This document shows, piece after piece, positions 1 through 8,833 of a stretch of 35,413 bases of DNA. Within the stretch, counting starts at the first letter, position 1. Every line of letters starts with the position of its first letter. The position numbers were made by a program, and so were the translations under genes. Below the pieces are notes generated by a model. The model did not search any database. It was not told the origin of the DNA and was given only the letters and a program-made list of their open reading frames with translations. The DNA is from Spirochaetia bacterium (lineage in GTDB: Bacteria; Spirochaetota; Spirochaetia; Treponematales; Breznakiellaceae): the NCBI GenBank assembly GCA_026002045.1, contig BOAV01000017.1, positions 1 through 35,413 of the forward strand, written 5' to 3'.

Positions 1-126
1 AACCGGTGTTATGATCCTGCTGGGACACCCGATCCTGCCTTTCATGGCATTTCCTCCGTGGTATTTGAGTCTTGGTAAACCCATTCTACCATGAGGCGGG
101 TGTCCTATTTGTTTCTGAGTTTAGAC

Positions 127-699
127 ATGAGTAAAATTATGCCGTATATGGGCTTCCCCCGAAATTTTTTTCCCTTCTCCGCCTTGTTCCTTTCCGGCCT
201 TATGGCATGGGTTTTAAGCGCCTGTATCAGCACCGGCGTGCCCGATGCTCCGATAGGCGGCGCAGAAATTCTGCAGGACGCCGCTTTGCTGGCGGATGCC
301 GATACCCTGCCGGATGCCGTCCGGGAATCCTATGCGCTTTTATCGAAAGATTTGAAAGATGGGTCCCGCATGGCGGTGATTTCCGTTGCCTCTGAGGATA
401 TTGCCGAGGGAGAATTTACCCTGGAAGAGCTTAACCTGCTGCTGGTCAATTCAAAAAAATTCCGCATGGTGGACCGGCGCAGCCTCGATGCAATCAGGGC
501 GGAACAGAACTTTCAGTTAAGCGGCGAGGTGGATGACGATACGGCGGTATCCATCGGGCATTTGATCGGCGCGGAGATGGTGATTACCGGCAGTATCACC
601 CCCTATGGCACGGCGAAGTATCTGCGGATTAAGGCCCTGGATGTGGAAACCGGCGAAATCCGTGCCATGACGTCCCAGCGGTACAATCGTTTTCTATAA
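127..699 (+). CDS. Lipoprotein with CsgG/LpoB-like domain
   Basis: Small predicted lipoprotein: a hydrophobic N-terminal segment ends in a lipobox (LSAC), so the mature protein should be lipid-anchored facing the periplasm. The C-terminal two thirds (from about MAVISVA to the end) resemble the CsgG/LpoB-type fold found in lipoproteins of curli secretion and penicillin-binding-protein activation. The VDRR-LDAIRAEQNFQ stretch and the later LIGAEMVITGSI and VETGEI motifs recur almost unchanged at the end of the next gene, so the two domains are paralogous. The start is uncertain: ATGs at 91, 127, 139 and 148 are in frame, none with a good Shine-Dalgarno; 148 would give a compact 26-residue signal peptide. 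The stop lies 11 bases before the next start, so the two are probably co-transcribed. The exact function is unknown; a role in envelope assembly is inferred. Confidence 0.75.
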   Translation: MSKIMPYMGFPRNFFPFSALFLSGLMAWVLSACISTGVPDAPIGGAEILQDAALLADADTLPDAVRESYALLSKDLKDGSRMAVISVASEDIAEGEFTLEELNLLLVNSKKFRMVDRRSLDAIRAEQNFQLSGEVDDDTAVSIGHLIGAEMVITGSITPYGTAKYLRIKALDVETGEIRAMTSQRYNRFL

Positions 700-710
700 A
701 AGGAGATTCC

Positions 711-3170
711 ATGAAGCGGATAAATCGTAAGGTGATGATCTTTTTGCTCCTCCTTATCGCAGCTCTGTCCCCCCTTTTCTCCGGGGGCAAACAGGAAGCC
801 GCAGGTTCCGCCACCAGGGGGCGCTATCTGGCGGGACGGGGGATCATCGTGCCTCCGGAAGAGGTCTACACCGACGCCTATATCGCTTCCATCGATTACA
901 AATACCGCCGGCCCGACACGGAAATGGGCATTTATCTCTACAACAGCGCCAACCAGATGAGCCGCCGGGGGCAGGAGGGGATTCTCCAAATCGGCATCCA
1001 GGGAAGGAGCATACCCTTCGCGGAGCTTCCCCCCATGAACCTGGCCTTTGTGATCGACACTTCGGACTCCATGAACGAGGAAGACAAGATCGCCTGGGTT
1101 AAGGAATCTCTGGAGATTTTTATGAATAAAATCCGGGATGTGGATTCCCTGGCGCTGGTAAGTTTTAACGAGACCGCCCGGGTGCTGTTTGAATCCACCC
1201 GGATGGACACCCCCCAAAAGCGGCAGCGCTTCCTTGCGGCGGTGAGGGGCCTTTCCCAAAAAGGCGGGACGGACCTTGAAAAGGGGCTGACCGCGGGGTA
1301 TGAGCAGGTCCTGGCCAACTACCGCGCGGGATCGGTAAACCGGGTGCTGTTCTTTTCCGATGGGACCGAATTTTCTTCCCGGCTCACCCGCGCCGGAGCC
1401 CAGTCCGGGGATGTACGGATTTCCCTGCTCTGGAATAACCGGAACGATCTGGACCTGCATGTGGTAAACCCCCGCCAGGAGGAGATCTTCTACGGCCACC
1501 CCCGTGACGCCGCCGGGGGCTTTCTGGATGTGGACATGAATGTGGGGGGCGAGACGACCAAACCGGTGGAAAATATTTTCTGGGCTCAGGGTACGGCGCC
1601 CCAGGGCAAATACCGGGTCTATGTGCAGAATTTTGGTTTCCATGAACCAATCCACGGGGCCACCGCTTTTCAGGTGGAGGTGAAGAACGGCAGTGAATAC
1701 AGCTATTTTGAGGGTAAGGTTTCCGGTTCCGGCAAGGACAGTAATACCGATGTGGTTACTTTTGAGTACAAGGGTTCCACCGCGTTAAAGCAGGAAAAGG
1801 CCCTTATCTACCAGCTTGCGGAAACTTATAAGGATATGGGCATTTCCATTTCCACTCTGGGGGTGGGCATCGGCTTTGATGTGGAACTGATGCAGAAGCT
1901 GGCGGAGGAGGGGGGCGGCAGTTCCCGGTTTATCAGCGATAGGGAGGAGATGCGGAAGACCTTCGATACCGAATTCGAGCGGATGGCGGTCCTGGTGGCT
2001 GGTGATCTGGAAATGGACCTGGCATTTATGGACGGTGTTGAGATACGGGAAACCTGGGGCTACCAGCACCGGATCACGGGCAGCGCGGTTCATTATCAGC
2101 TTTCAGGGCTGCACCTGGGGGATTATGAGACCATCCTGGTCCGCTACCGGCTGCCGGCCCAAGCCGCAGGCAACGAGAAGCGGCTGGCCTCTTTCCGGGT
2201 AAGGGCCAAGGACATTCTTGGCAGGCCCCTGAATCCCCCGGAACAAAGCGTCAACATCACCCTTTCGGAAAGCCTTGATCCGGTGGACGGCATTTCCAGC
2301 GGTATGGTCCTCCAGTCGGGAACCATGCTGCACCTTGCGGAGACCCTCAAGGAAATCGGGACCCTCTACTACGCCGGTCAGGATGATCTTACTGCCCTCT
2401 CCCAGTTGGAGCGGGAAGCGGGCGGCCGGGAGCCCACCGCCGAACAAAAACAGCGTATGGACAGCCTTAAGGCCGCGTTCCTTACCCGGCTGGAAAGCGC
2501 CCGGCGGCAGGCCGGGGAACGCAGGACGGAGTTGGAAAACGCAAAGCTCCGGCTGGACGATACGGAAGCCTTTACCCATGAGATCGAAATTCTGGAAAAG
2601 TACCTTGAAATCCTGGGCAAGGAAATAGTCGATAACGGCGGCCTCATTGAAGCCCCCTCTCAGGGCATCGCCGCCGGGGGTGGAATTGCCGGGACCACCG
2701 GGGTGCGGCTTCCGGCGGTTCCCACAGATATGGCGGCCCTTCAGAGCCGGGTAAACGGCCTTTTTAAGGAGATAAGCCTTTCCTTCCCCGAAGGCCGGCG
2801 TTCCGTGGCGGCGCTGGCCCCCTTTGCTATCCGTGACCTTTCCGGCCGGGAGGAGCCGCCGCTCCTGACCTACCTGAACGAAAGCCTCCTGGTGGCCCTT
2901 ACCGGAGACCCCCGGCTTACCCTGGTGGAACGGGGCCGCCTGGACGCGGTGCGGGCAGAGCAAAACCTCCTCCGTGCCCGCGTCCTGGACACCGATGACG
3001 CCATTGCGGTAGGTAAATTATTGGGGGCCCAGTTTATCATAACCGGACAGGTGATCCCCATGGCGGCCCAGGTTATCGTCTTTGGACGGGTCATCAACGT
3101 GGAAACCGGGGAAATCGTCAGCGCCGCCCAGGTATTTCTGGAACGGCAGTTGGTGGGGGATCTGCTATAG
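711..3170 (+). CDS. VWA-domain exported protein with YfaP-like insert and CsgG-like C-terminus
   Basis: An 819-residue exported protein (signal peptide about 1-25, no lipobox Cys). A VWA domain starts near residue 108 with a complete MIDAS metal site: DTSDS at 116-120, Thr187 in GGTD, and Asp217 in FSDG. After the SDG strand the domain is interrupted by about 120 residues (roughly 234-352: ISLLWNN-NDLDLHV, GGFLDVDMN, GKYRVYVQNF) resembling the YfaP/DUF2135 beta-domain. VWA sequence then resumes (MGISISTLGVGIGFD, 376-390). A helical, charged region follows at about 560-640. A CsgG/LpoB-like domain (about 690-815) matches the preceding lipoprotein. The start has a good SD (AAGGAG, 7 bases upstream). 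VWA and YfaP domains bind ligands or partners, so a periplasmic scaffold or sensor role is plausible, but the partner is unknown. Confidence 0.85.
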   Translation: MKRINRKVMIFLLLLIAALSPLFSGGKQEAAGSATRGRYLAGRGIIVPPEEVYTDAYIASIDYKYRRPDTEMGIYLYNSANQMSRRGQEGILQIGIQGRSIPFAELPPMNLAFVIDTSDSMNEEDKIAWVKESLEIFMNKIRDVDSLALVSFNETARVLFESTRMDTPQKRQRFLAAVRGLSQKGGTDLEKGLTAGYEQVLANYRAGSVNRVLFFSDGTEFSSRLTRAGAQSGDVRISLLWNNRNDLDLHVVNPRQEEIFYGHPRDAAGGFLDVDMNVGGETTKPVENIFWAQGTAPQGKYRVYVQNFGFHEPIHGATAFQVEVKNGSEYSYFEGKVSGSGKDSNTDVVTFEYKGSTALKQEKALIYQLAETYKDMGISISTLGVGIGFDVELMQKLAEEGGGSSRFISDREEMRKTFDTEFERMAVLVAGDLEMDLAFMDGVEIRETWGYQHRITGSAVHYQLSGLHLGDYETILVRYRLPAQAAGNEKRLASFRVRAKDILGRPLNPPEQSVNITLSESLDPVDGISSGMVLQSGTMLHLAETLKEIGTLYYAGQDDLTALSQLEREAGGREPTAEQKQRMDSLKAAFLTRLESARRQAGERRTELENAKLRLDDTEAFTHEIEILEKYLEILGKEIVDNGGLIEAPSQGIAAGGGIAGTTGVRLPAVPTDMAALQSRVNGLFKEISLSFPEGRRSVAALAPFAIRDLSGREEPPLLTYLNESLLVALTGDPRLTLVERGRLDAVRAEQNLLRARVLDTDDAIAVGKLLGAQFIITGQVIPMAAQVIVFGRVINVETGEIVSAAQVFLERQLVGDLL

Positions 3171-3225
3171 CAAGGCGGGGCCGCCAGTCTTCCCCAAAAG
3201 CTGCCCTTTATAGTAAGATATCCGG

Positions 3226-4275
3226 GTGAACTGCATAACATGCTGCGCCGAAAAGAGGGAGGATTCCCTCTCCGAAGCCTCCCCTTCCGAAAAACTGGTT
3301 CTTCTCCCCCCGGACTCACCGGAGGCGGTCAGGGCATACCGTTACTTCCGGCAACAGGGCTTTTGTCCGGCGGATCGGGACAGCTTTCCCGTGTACAAAC
3401 AATATGAGCAAGCCAGCGGCTTACAGGAGATGAGCGCCGCCATCATCGCCTCGTGGTCCTTTGTCTACCACGGGCTCTACAAGATCATCGCCGGGTACCT
3501 CTGCGGGGTGTATTTTTATGAAGGCAAGCCCATCTACTTTACCATACACCGCCCCCGTGAAGATTCGGCCTGTTCCCTGAATCAGATTATCGATATGCTA
3601 TACCGTTTTTCCCGTGAGGCGGGGCTGCCCTTTTTGCAGATCAAATTCATTGATGAAGCCTACCTTGGGGAATATCAGGATGTCTCGGGTTACCGAATAA
3701 ACACCGAACGCCGGGATTCCGATGACGAATATGTCTACCGGGTGCAGGACCTGCTTGAGCTTTCCGGGCCGGTGAATTTCTACAAGCGCAAGCGGCTCAA
3801 ACGCTGCACTGATCGCGCCGATATTTCGCTGCGGCCCATGACCAACGAAAATGTTCACATCTGTATGGAAGTCGAGGAAGAGTGGTGCCGGGGGAAGGAC
3901 TGTACCTACTGCGCCTCATTCGGCGGCTGCGAAAAAAGGGCCCTGGAGATCATGATCGATCTGTTTGACGATCAGATTCACAAGGGCCTTTTTCTTTATC
4001 AAAATGATAAGCCCGCAGGGTATATCATAAGCGAAAAGATAAGCGACAAGCTGGCCTTTCTGTATTTCGGCAAGGCCAACATGGAAGGCCACTTTGTGTA
4101 CCTTATTTACATGCTGTTCAAAACCTGCTTTCCCGAAGTTGAATACATGAACCTCAACGAAGACATGGGGAGCCCGGGGCTGCGGCTTTTCAAGAGCCAC
4201 CTGAGCGCCTACGAACTGTGGCCCAAGTACATCTGCACCTATACGAAAGCAAATGAGGGAGTGGGCGGTCAATGA
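3226..4275 (+). CDS. DUF2156 (MprF C-domain-like) protein, copy 1 of 3
   Basis: Member of DUF2156, the GNAT-like fold that forms the catalytic domain of phosphatidylglycerol lysyltransferase MprF; stand-alone members are of unknown function. Supporting signs are the basic stretch NFYKRKRLKRC near 184-194, the acidic EVEEEW segment, and the terminal NEDMGSPGLR-FKSHL-AYELWPKY block. No membrane segment is evident, so it should be cytoplasmic. Four cysteines at 221, 226, 229 and 235 (C-x4-C-x2-C-x5-C) are kept in both downstream paralogues and may bind zinc or an Fe-S cluster. The start is a GTG with a weak upstream signal; the N-terminus has extra cysteines (CITCC) not shared with the paralogues. 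The stop overlaps the next ATG (ATGA), implying translational coupling. Confidence 0.75.
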   Translation: MNCITCCAEKREDSLSEASPSEKLVLLPPDSPEAVRAYRYFRQQGFCPADRDSFPVYKQYEQASGLQEMSAAIIASWSFVYHGLYKIIAGYLCGVYFYEGKPIYFTIHRPREDSACSLNQIIDMLYRFSREAGLPFLQIKFIDEAYLGEYQDVSGYRINTERRDSDDEYVYRVQDLLELSGPVNFYKRKRLKRCTDRADISLRPMTNENVHICMEVEEEWCRGKDCTYCASFGGCEKRALEIMIDLFDDQIHKGLFLYQNDKPAGYIISEKISDKLAFLYFGKANMEGHFVYLIYMLFKTCFPEVEYMNLNEDMGSPGLRLFKSHLSAYELWPKYICTYTKANEGVGGQ

Positions 4276-5270
4276 GCGAAAGGCCATTGGCCAGGCCGCC
4301 CAAGCGGCCGCTGACCGAAAGGGACCGACATGTGCGGGATTTTCTTTTGCAGCAGGGCTTCTTTCCTGCAGGAGCGGAGAGTTACCCCCTGTTCAGGGAT
4401 TTTGAAGACGCTGGCCGTCTTTCGGAATTGACCCCCACGGTTTCCACGATCTGGGCCCTGTCCTTTAATGAAGTCTACAAGCTGATTGAAGGCCATCTGG
4501 TGACGGCCTTTTTCTTTGAGGGGTTGGAACCCTATTTTGAAATCAACCGGCCTCGCAGTAATGCGATGGATAACGCAGCATTACTGTTGAAGCGCGTGAT
4601 AGATACGCTCTACGGCTTTGCCATTGGGGCGGGGCTGTCTGAACTGCGGGTCTACGCGGTGGAAGAAAGTTTCCTTGGGGAATTCAAAAACATCGAAGGC
4701 TACGAGGTAAGCGCCGACTACAGCGATGATCACAGTGAATACGCCTACAGGCCCGCGGATATTGTAAATTTATCCGGCAACGTGAACCACAAGAAAAGCA
4801 CCCACCTGAATAAATTTATCGGCCGGGATGGCATCACCCTTGTGTCCATGACCAACGAAAACCACCGGCTTTGTCTCGACATCGAAAAGGAATGGTGCAC
4901 CCACCAGGACTGCGCGGAATGCAGCGCCTTTGCGGGCTGCGAGTTAAGGGCCCTGGAAATCATGGCGGATATTTACGACGATAATTTTTACGAAGGGCTT
5001 TTCGGTTATGTTGACGGGGCCCTTGCGGGGTTCATCATCTGGGAGAAACGGAACCAGGGCCGGGCATATCTTCACTTTGGCAAGGGAAACATCCAGAACT
5101 TTTTTGTGTACCTTATCTACATTCTGGCAAAGGATAAACTGTCCGGCATCGAATTCTTAAACATAAACGAAGACATGGGTAAGGAAGGGCTGCGGCGTTT
5201 CAAAAAGCACCTGGGGGCCCATGAACTTTGGCGGAAGTACCTCTGCACCTTTGTTAAAAAAGAGGTCTAG
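4272..5270 (+). CDS. DUF2156 (MprF C-domain-like) protein, copy 2 of 3
   Basis: 332-residue paralogue of the preceding gene, alignable along nearly its whole length: the N-terminal FLLQQGFFPAG-SYPLF block, a central LSGNVNHKKSTHLNKF block, and the C-terminal NINEDMGKEGLRRFKKHLGAHELWRKY block. The cysteine motif is intact (C209, C214, C217, C223, in EWC-x3-DC-AEC-SAFAGC). It is predicted to be a soluble cytoplasmic GNAT-fold protein. The family is related to aminoacyl-tRNA-dependent lipid aminoacylation, but no substrate can be named from sequence. Start ATG 4272 overlaps the upstream stop, so it is probably translated by coupling. The third copy begins within two bases of its stop or inside its end. 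Confidence 0.8.
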   Translation: MSERPLARPPKRPLTERDRHVRDFLLQQGFFPAGAESYPLFRDFEDAGRLSELTPTVSTIWALSFNEVYKLIEGHLVTAFFFEGLEPYFEINRPRSNAMDNAALLLKRVIDTLYGFAIGAGLSELRVYAVEESFLGEFKNIEGYEVSADYSDDHSEYAYRPADIVNLSGNVNHKKSTHLNKFIGRDGITLVSMTNENHRLCLDIEKEWCTHQDCAECSAFAGCELRALEIMADIYDDNFYEGLFGYVDGALAGFIIWEKRNQGRAYLHFGKGNIQNFFVYLIYILAKDKLSGIEFLNINEDMGKEGLRRFKKHLGAHELWRKYLCTFVKKEV

Positions 5271-5271
5271 G

Positions 5272-6228
5272 GTGGCAGGCAACACCCGTGACTATTTTTT
5301 GCGGCAAGGTTTTCTTCCCATGGGAATAAACAGTTTTCCTGTTTTTAAGCAATTTGATTCAGGCGGCAGACAGTTTCACGAACTCACCGCAACGGTTTCT
5401 TCGATATGGGCCTTTGGATTCGATGCGGTTTACAAGATAATTGATGGCTATTTGTGCAGCGTGTGGTTCTATAAATCAGGTCATGTTTATTTTGTCATCC
5501 AGCCACCGCGCAGTATTACTGCTGCCGCTTCCCTCTCACAGTTACTTGATACGCTTTATGCCCTGGCCGCCGAAGCCGGGATACCCGCGTTACAGCTCTG
5601 GGCGGTGGACGAGGGGTTGCTCGCAGACCTGCGGCAGCTTAAAGCCTGGGATGTCTTGTCTGAACACAGCGAGGATTGCAGCGAATATGTGTACCGTACT
5701 GCGGACATCATTGAATGGAACGGCGGGGTCAACCTGAATAAGCGGAACAGCCTTAAACGCTGTTTTAATACCCCCAATATTGTTATCCGGCCCCTGACCA
5801 GGGAAAATTTTCCCCTCTGTTTTGCCGTTGAGGATGAGTGGTGTATCCATCAGGACTGCGATTCCTGCTGGGTCTTTGCCGGATGTTTAAAGGACTCTCT
5901 GAAAAACATGGCGGAAATCTTTGACAACAGTATTTATGATGGGATCGCCTTATATATTAATGGGAAACCTATGGGTTACGCTATTTGGGAAATAATGGAT
6001 GATGGAGCCGGTACAAAAATCGCATACGTATATTTTGCAAAATCGAATGTTACCAACTTCAATGTGTACCTTTACTACATGGTGGCGAAAGATTATTTAT
6101 CCGTGGCCGGAGTTGAATATGTTAACAACGGTTACGATATGGGCAAGCCGGGGCTGCGCACTTTCAAAAAGCACCTCAGCGTTCACGAGCTTATGCCGAA
6201 ATATTTATGTACGTTAATACATAAATAA
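5272..6228 (+). CDS. DUF2156 (MprF C-domain-like) protein, copy 3 of 3
   Basis: Third tandem DUF2156 paralogue. An in-frame ATG at 5221 would overlap copy 2 by 50 bases. The GTG at 5272 is preferred because AGAGG lies 6 bases upstream and because copy 2 aligns from this point (RDFLLQQGF versus RDYFLRQGF). That gives 318 residues. The cysteine motif is conserved (C191, C196, C199, C205), although the residues around it differ (CIHQDC-DSC-WVFAGC). It ends with the same NNGYDMGKPGLRTFKKHLSVHELMPKY block. This copy is more divergent and more AT-rich near its end than the other two. A soluble cytoplasmic location is predicted; the function is unknown. A sigma-70-type promoter for the next gene begins two bases after its stop. 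Confidence 0.75.
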   Translation: MAGNTRDYFLRQGFLPMGINSFPVFKQFDSGGRQFHELTATVSSIWAFGFDAVYKIIDGYLCSVWFYKSGHVYFVIQPPRSITAAASLSQLLDTLYALAAEAGIPALQLWAVDEGLLADLRQLKAWDVLSEHSEDCSEYVYRTADIIEWNGGVNLNKRNSLKRCFNTPNIVIRPLTRENFPLCFAVEDEWCIHQDCDSCWVFAGCLKDSLKNMAEIFDNSIYDGIALYINGKPMGYAIWEIMDDGAGTKIAYVYFAKSNVTNFNVYLYYMVAKDYLSVAGVEYVNNGYDMGKPGLRTFKKHLSVHELMPKYLCTLIHK

Positions 6229-6229
6229 T

Positions 6230-6258
6230 TTGACATAAATCATGCAATCATCTATACT
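6230..6258 (+). promoter_or_regulatory. Strong sigma-70 promoter of the GH43 gene
   Basis: TTGACA (6230-6235), a 17-base spacer, and TATACT (6253-6258). Only nine bases separate the -10 box from the ATG at 6268, so the transcript should start at about 6265-6268, at or next to the start codon, leaving no room for a ribosome binding site. Confidence 0.8.
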
Positions 6259-6267
6259 TTTTCCATT

Positions 6268-7911
6268 ATGATTCGTGTTACCAATCCAGTGCTTCCCGGT
6301 TTTCATGCGGATCCTTCCATCCTGCGGGTGGGGGATGAATATTTTATAGCCAATTCAACCTTTGAATGGTACCCCGGTGTGGAAATACACCGTTCCAAAG
6401 ATATGATCAGCTGGGAATCCGTTCCCTCTCCTCTGGGTGAAAAGCGGCTCCTGGATATGGCGGGGAACCGGGCATCCAATGGTATATGGGCGCCCTGCCT
6501 TAGTTATGCGGAGGGCCTTTTCTGGCTTATCTATACCAATGTCCGCAGTTGGAATGCGGGACCATGGAAAGATACGCCGAACTTCCTTACCACCGCACCC
6601 TCAATAGAGGGCCCCTGGTCTGACCCGGTGTTCATGAATTGTTCCGGTTTTGATCCCTCATTGTTTCACGATGATGACGGGAAAAAGTGGTTTGTAAACA
6701 TGGAGTGGGACTATCGGCAGCCCAAGAATCCGGAGGGGCCCCAATTTTCAGGGATCCTGCTGCAGGAATATAATCTGGCGGCAAAAAAACTGACCGGCCC
6801 CATCCGCAAAATTTTTCACGGTTCAAACATCGACGCCGTAGAAGGCCCCCATCTTTTTAAACGGAATGGCTGGTATTATGTTATCGCCGCCGAAGGGTGC
6901 ACGGGGTACAATCACGCTGCAACCCTGGCCCGTTCCCGTTCCATCGAAGGGCCCTATGAAGTGCATCCCTATAATCCGCTGATCACTTCCTACGGACACC
7001 CGGAACTGCGGCTGCAAAAAGCCGGTCACGCCAGTATTTGTGACACCCCGGAGGGGCGCAGTTATTTGGCCTTTCTTTGCGGGCGGCCCCTGCCGGGAAC
7101 ACAGAACTGTGTCCTTGGTCGGGAGACCTCCATTGTTGAACTTGAATGGCACGACGACTGGCCATACATAAAGCCGGAACCCGGGCAGGAGCTTTTCAGG
7201 GACGGCATTGTATGGAACTATCCCACCGATACCTTTAGCCCGCCGATCCCGAAAGGTTCAAGTGCGGCGGCCCCCACACCGGCGGAGCTTGCTGTACAAC
7301 ATTCCCGGGTTTACCGTTTCAACGAAAAAAAATTGCACAATGATTTTAAAACACTCAGAACCGAACGGGACCCCGCTGTATATTCCTTAAACGCCCGTCC
7401 CGGTTTTCTGCGGCTGCGCGGCGGCCAATCCCCGGTCTCCACTTTTGATCAAACTTTATTGGCCCGGCGTCAAACGGATTTTTCTTTTAAGGCGGAAACC
7501 CGTCTTGAATTCAGCCCAAAGAATTTTCAGGAATTGGCGGGCCTCTGTTGGCGTTATGATGAAGCGAATCAATACCTTTTGGCGATAACCCATGACGAAA
7601 AATTTGGAAGGGCCCTTTTGGTGCTGACCATGGTTGGCGGGGTGTTTGCCAAAAGCAAGCCCATTTCCGTGCCCGATGAGGGCCCCCTGCATCTTGGGCT
7701 TACGGTGAATGAACGCTGCGGAAGTTTCCGGTATTCACCGGACGGAAAAACCTGGGCGGAGCTGAGGCCGGCGCTGGATGCGGCGGTGCTTTCCGACGAA
7801 TATTACTTTCTGGGCTTTACCGGCGCTTTTACGGGTATCTTTTGTGTGGATACCGCAAAGTATGAAGCAACTGCGGATTTTGAATATTTTTCTTATACTG
7901 CGATTGGTTAA
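6268..7911 (+). CDS. xynB: GH43 beta-xylosidase / alpha-L-arabinofuranosidase
   Basis: 547-residue glycoside hydrolase of family 43, closest in layout to the XynB-type enzymes (subfamily 11) that release xylose from the non-reducing ends of xylo-oligosaccharides. The five-blade propeller catalytic residues can be placed: Asp15 (FHADPS) as general base, Asp129 (GFDPSLF) as modulator, and Glu192 (VEGPHLF) as general acid, close to those of characterised enzymes. The C-terminal part (about 350-547) is the expected beta-sandwich (DUF1349-like) found in this subfamily. There is no signal peptide, so it acts in the cytoplasm on imported oligosaccharides. The start must be at or before residue 1 because the catalytic Asp15 lies immediately downstream; there is no SD. 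It is followed by an intrinsic terminator and appears monocistronic. Confidence 0.93.
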   Translation: MIRVTNPVLPGFHADPSILRVGDEYFIANSTFEWYPGVEIHRSKDMISWESVPSPLGEKRLLDMAGNRASNGIWAPCLSYAEGLFWLIYTNVRSWNAGPWKDTPNFLTTAPSIEGPWSDPVFMNCSGFDPSLFHDDDGKKWFVNMEWDYRQPKNPEGPQFSGILLQEYNLAAKKLTGPIRKIFHGSNIDAVEGPHLFKRNGWYYVIAAEGCTGYNHAATLARSRSIEGPYEVHPYNPLITSYGHPELRLQKAGHASICDTPEGRSYLAFLCGRPLPGTQNCVLGRETSIVELEWHDDWPYIKPEPGQELFRDGIVWNYPTDTFSPPIPKGSSAAAPTPAELAVQHSRVYRFNEKKLHNDFKTLRTERDPAVYSLNARPGFLRLRGGQSPVSTFDQTLLARRQTDFSFKAETRLEFSPKNFQELAGLCWRYDEANQYLLAITHDEKFGRALLVLTMVGGVFAKSKPISVPDEGPLHLGLTVNERCGSFRYSPDGKTWAELRPALDAAVLSDEYYFLGFTGAFTGIFCVDTAKYEATADFEYFSYTAIG

Positions 7912-7930
7912 AAACAGTATTACTACAGGG

Positions 7931-7970
7931 GCTGTCAGGAGGGTAATGCCCGGACAGCTTTTTTGTTTTT
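7931..7970 (+). terminator. Intrinsic terminator after GH43
   Basis: GCTGTC pairs with GACAGC around an inner GGG/CCC pairing, followed by a run of T broken by one G. It sits between the GH43 stop and the SD (CGGAGG, 7971-7976) of the protease gene, separating the two units. Confidence 0.75.
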
Positions 7971-7984
7971 CGGAGGCTTAAAAA

Positions 7985-8833
7985 ATGTCAGGGGAAAATA
8001 ATAAAAAGGTAATTCTTCACGGCCTTGAATCCGTTGAATATGAACATAACGATGAAGCTGAATTAATCAAAGCGTTAAACAGAAATGTAATTATCAATAA
8101 AGTATTTGATATTGCCAGTGAATATGGCATAGAACGTGCGCTGGTATTGGAATATACGGGAAGCTCGATAGAAGTAACAAGCACCAATTTATCTGATATA
8201 TATAATGTTTTCAGCAGCGCCTGCCGGATATTAAATATTGCAAACAAACCAAGGTTATATGTTGAAAACAATTACGACATTAACGCCTTTGCATCCGGTA
8301 TAAATAATCCGATAGTTGTAATTACCTCAGGGGCCATTGAAAAATTAACAAAACAGGAATTGTTGTCGGTTATGGGGCATGAGCTTGGGCATATAAAAAG
8401 CAGGCATATGAAATATAATCTATTGCAAATGGCGCTTCCCTATATAAAAAATTTAATTCCGGGGATCGGTGGATTATTAACAGAAGGGGCGATGATATTA
8501 TTATACAGATTTAACCGAATAGCTGAATTAACTGCCGACCGGGCAGGTTTGTTGGCCTGTCAGAATATTGATGTTATCACCACCAAATTTATAAAACAAT
8601 CCGGTTATCCCGTTTCATATTATGACACAATCAATACTGCTGAATTTGCAAAACAATATAATGACTTTCAGGAAATTAATGAAAAGGCTTTTACAAAATT
8701 GGTTAATACTTTAACAATGCTTCATGCAACACATCCGTGGACCGTAAACAGGGCAAAAGAAATAAACAGTTGGTATGCTTCCGGAGAATATGACGAAATA
8801 TTATCAAGAAGAATCAAACTAATTGGAAAATAG
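7985..8833 (+). CDS. M48-family zinc metalloprotease
   Basis: 282-residue peptidase of family M48 (HtpX/Oma1-like). The zinc motif is GHELGH with His132, Glu133 and His136; the third ligand is Glu181 in AELTADRAG, in the usual position. There is no signal peptide. A moderately hydrophobic stretch at about 148-175 may associate with the membrane. The C-terminal HATHPWTVNRAKEI block is typical of M48 (HP-x3-R-x3). It has a good SD (CGGAGG, 8 bases upstream). The gene is strikingly AT-rich: bases 8041-8100 hold 16 G/C in 60, against 38 in 60 at 9601-9660 in the neighbouring regulator. That suggests recent transfer. It faces the end of the minus-strand regulator gene, with 36 bases between. The substrate is unknown; family members degrade damaged or membrane proteins. 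Confidence 0.88.
   Translation: MSGENNKKVILHGLESVEYEHNDEAELIKALNRNVIINKVFDIASEYGIERALVLEYTGSSIEVTSTNLSDIYNVFSSACRILNIANKPRLYVENNYDINAFASGINNPIVVITSGAIEKLTKQELLSVMGHELGHIKSRHMKYNLLQMALPYIKNLIPGIGGLLTEGAMILLYRFNRIAELTADRAGLLACQNIDVITTKFIKQSGYPVSYYDTINTAEFAKQYNDFQEINEKAFTKLVNTLTMLHATHPWTVNRAKEINSWYASGEYDEILSRRIKLIGK

Noticed and set aside
660..680. A sigma-54-like TGGCAC element on the minus strand.
   Set aside because: The -12 part is poor (TCGC), it is inside a coding region and no minus-strand gene begins downstream of it.
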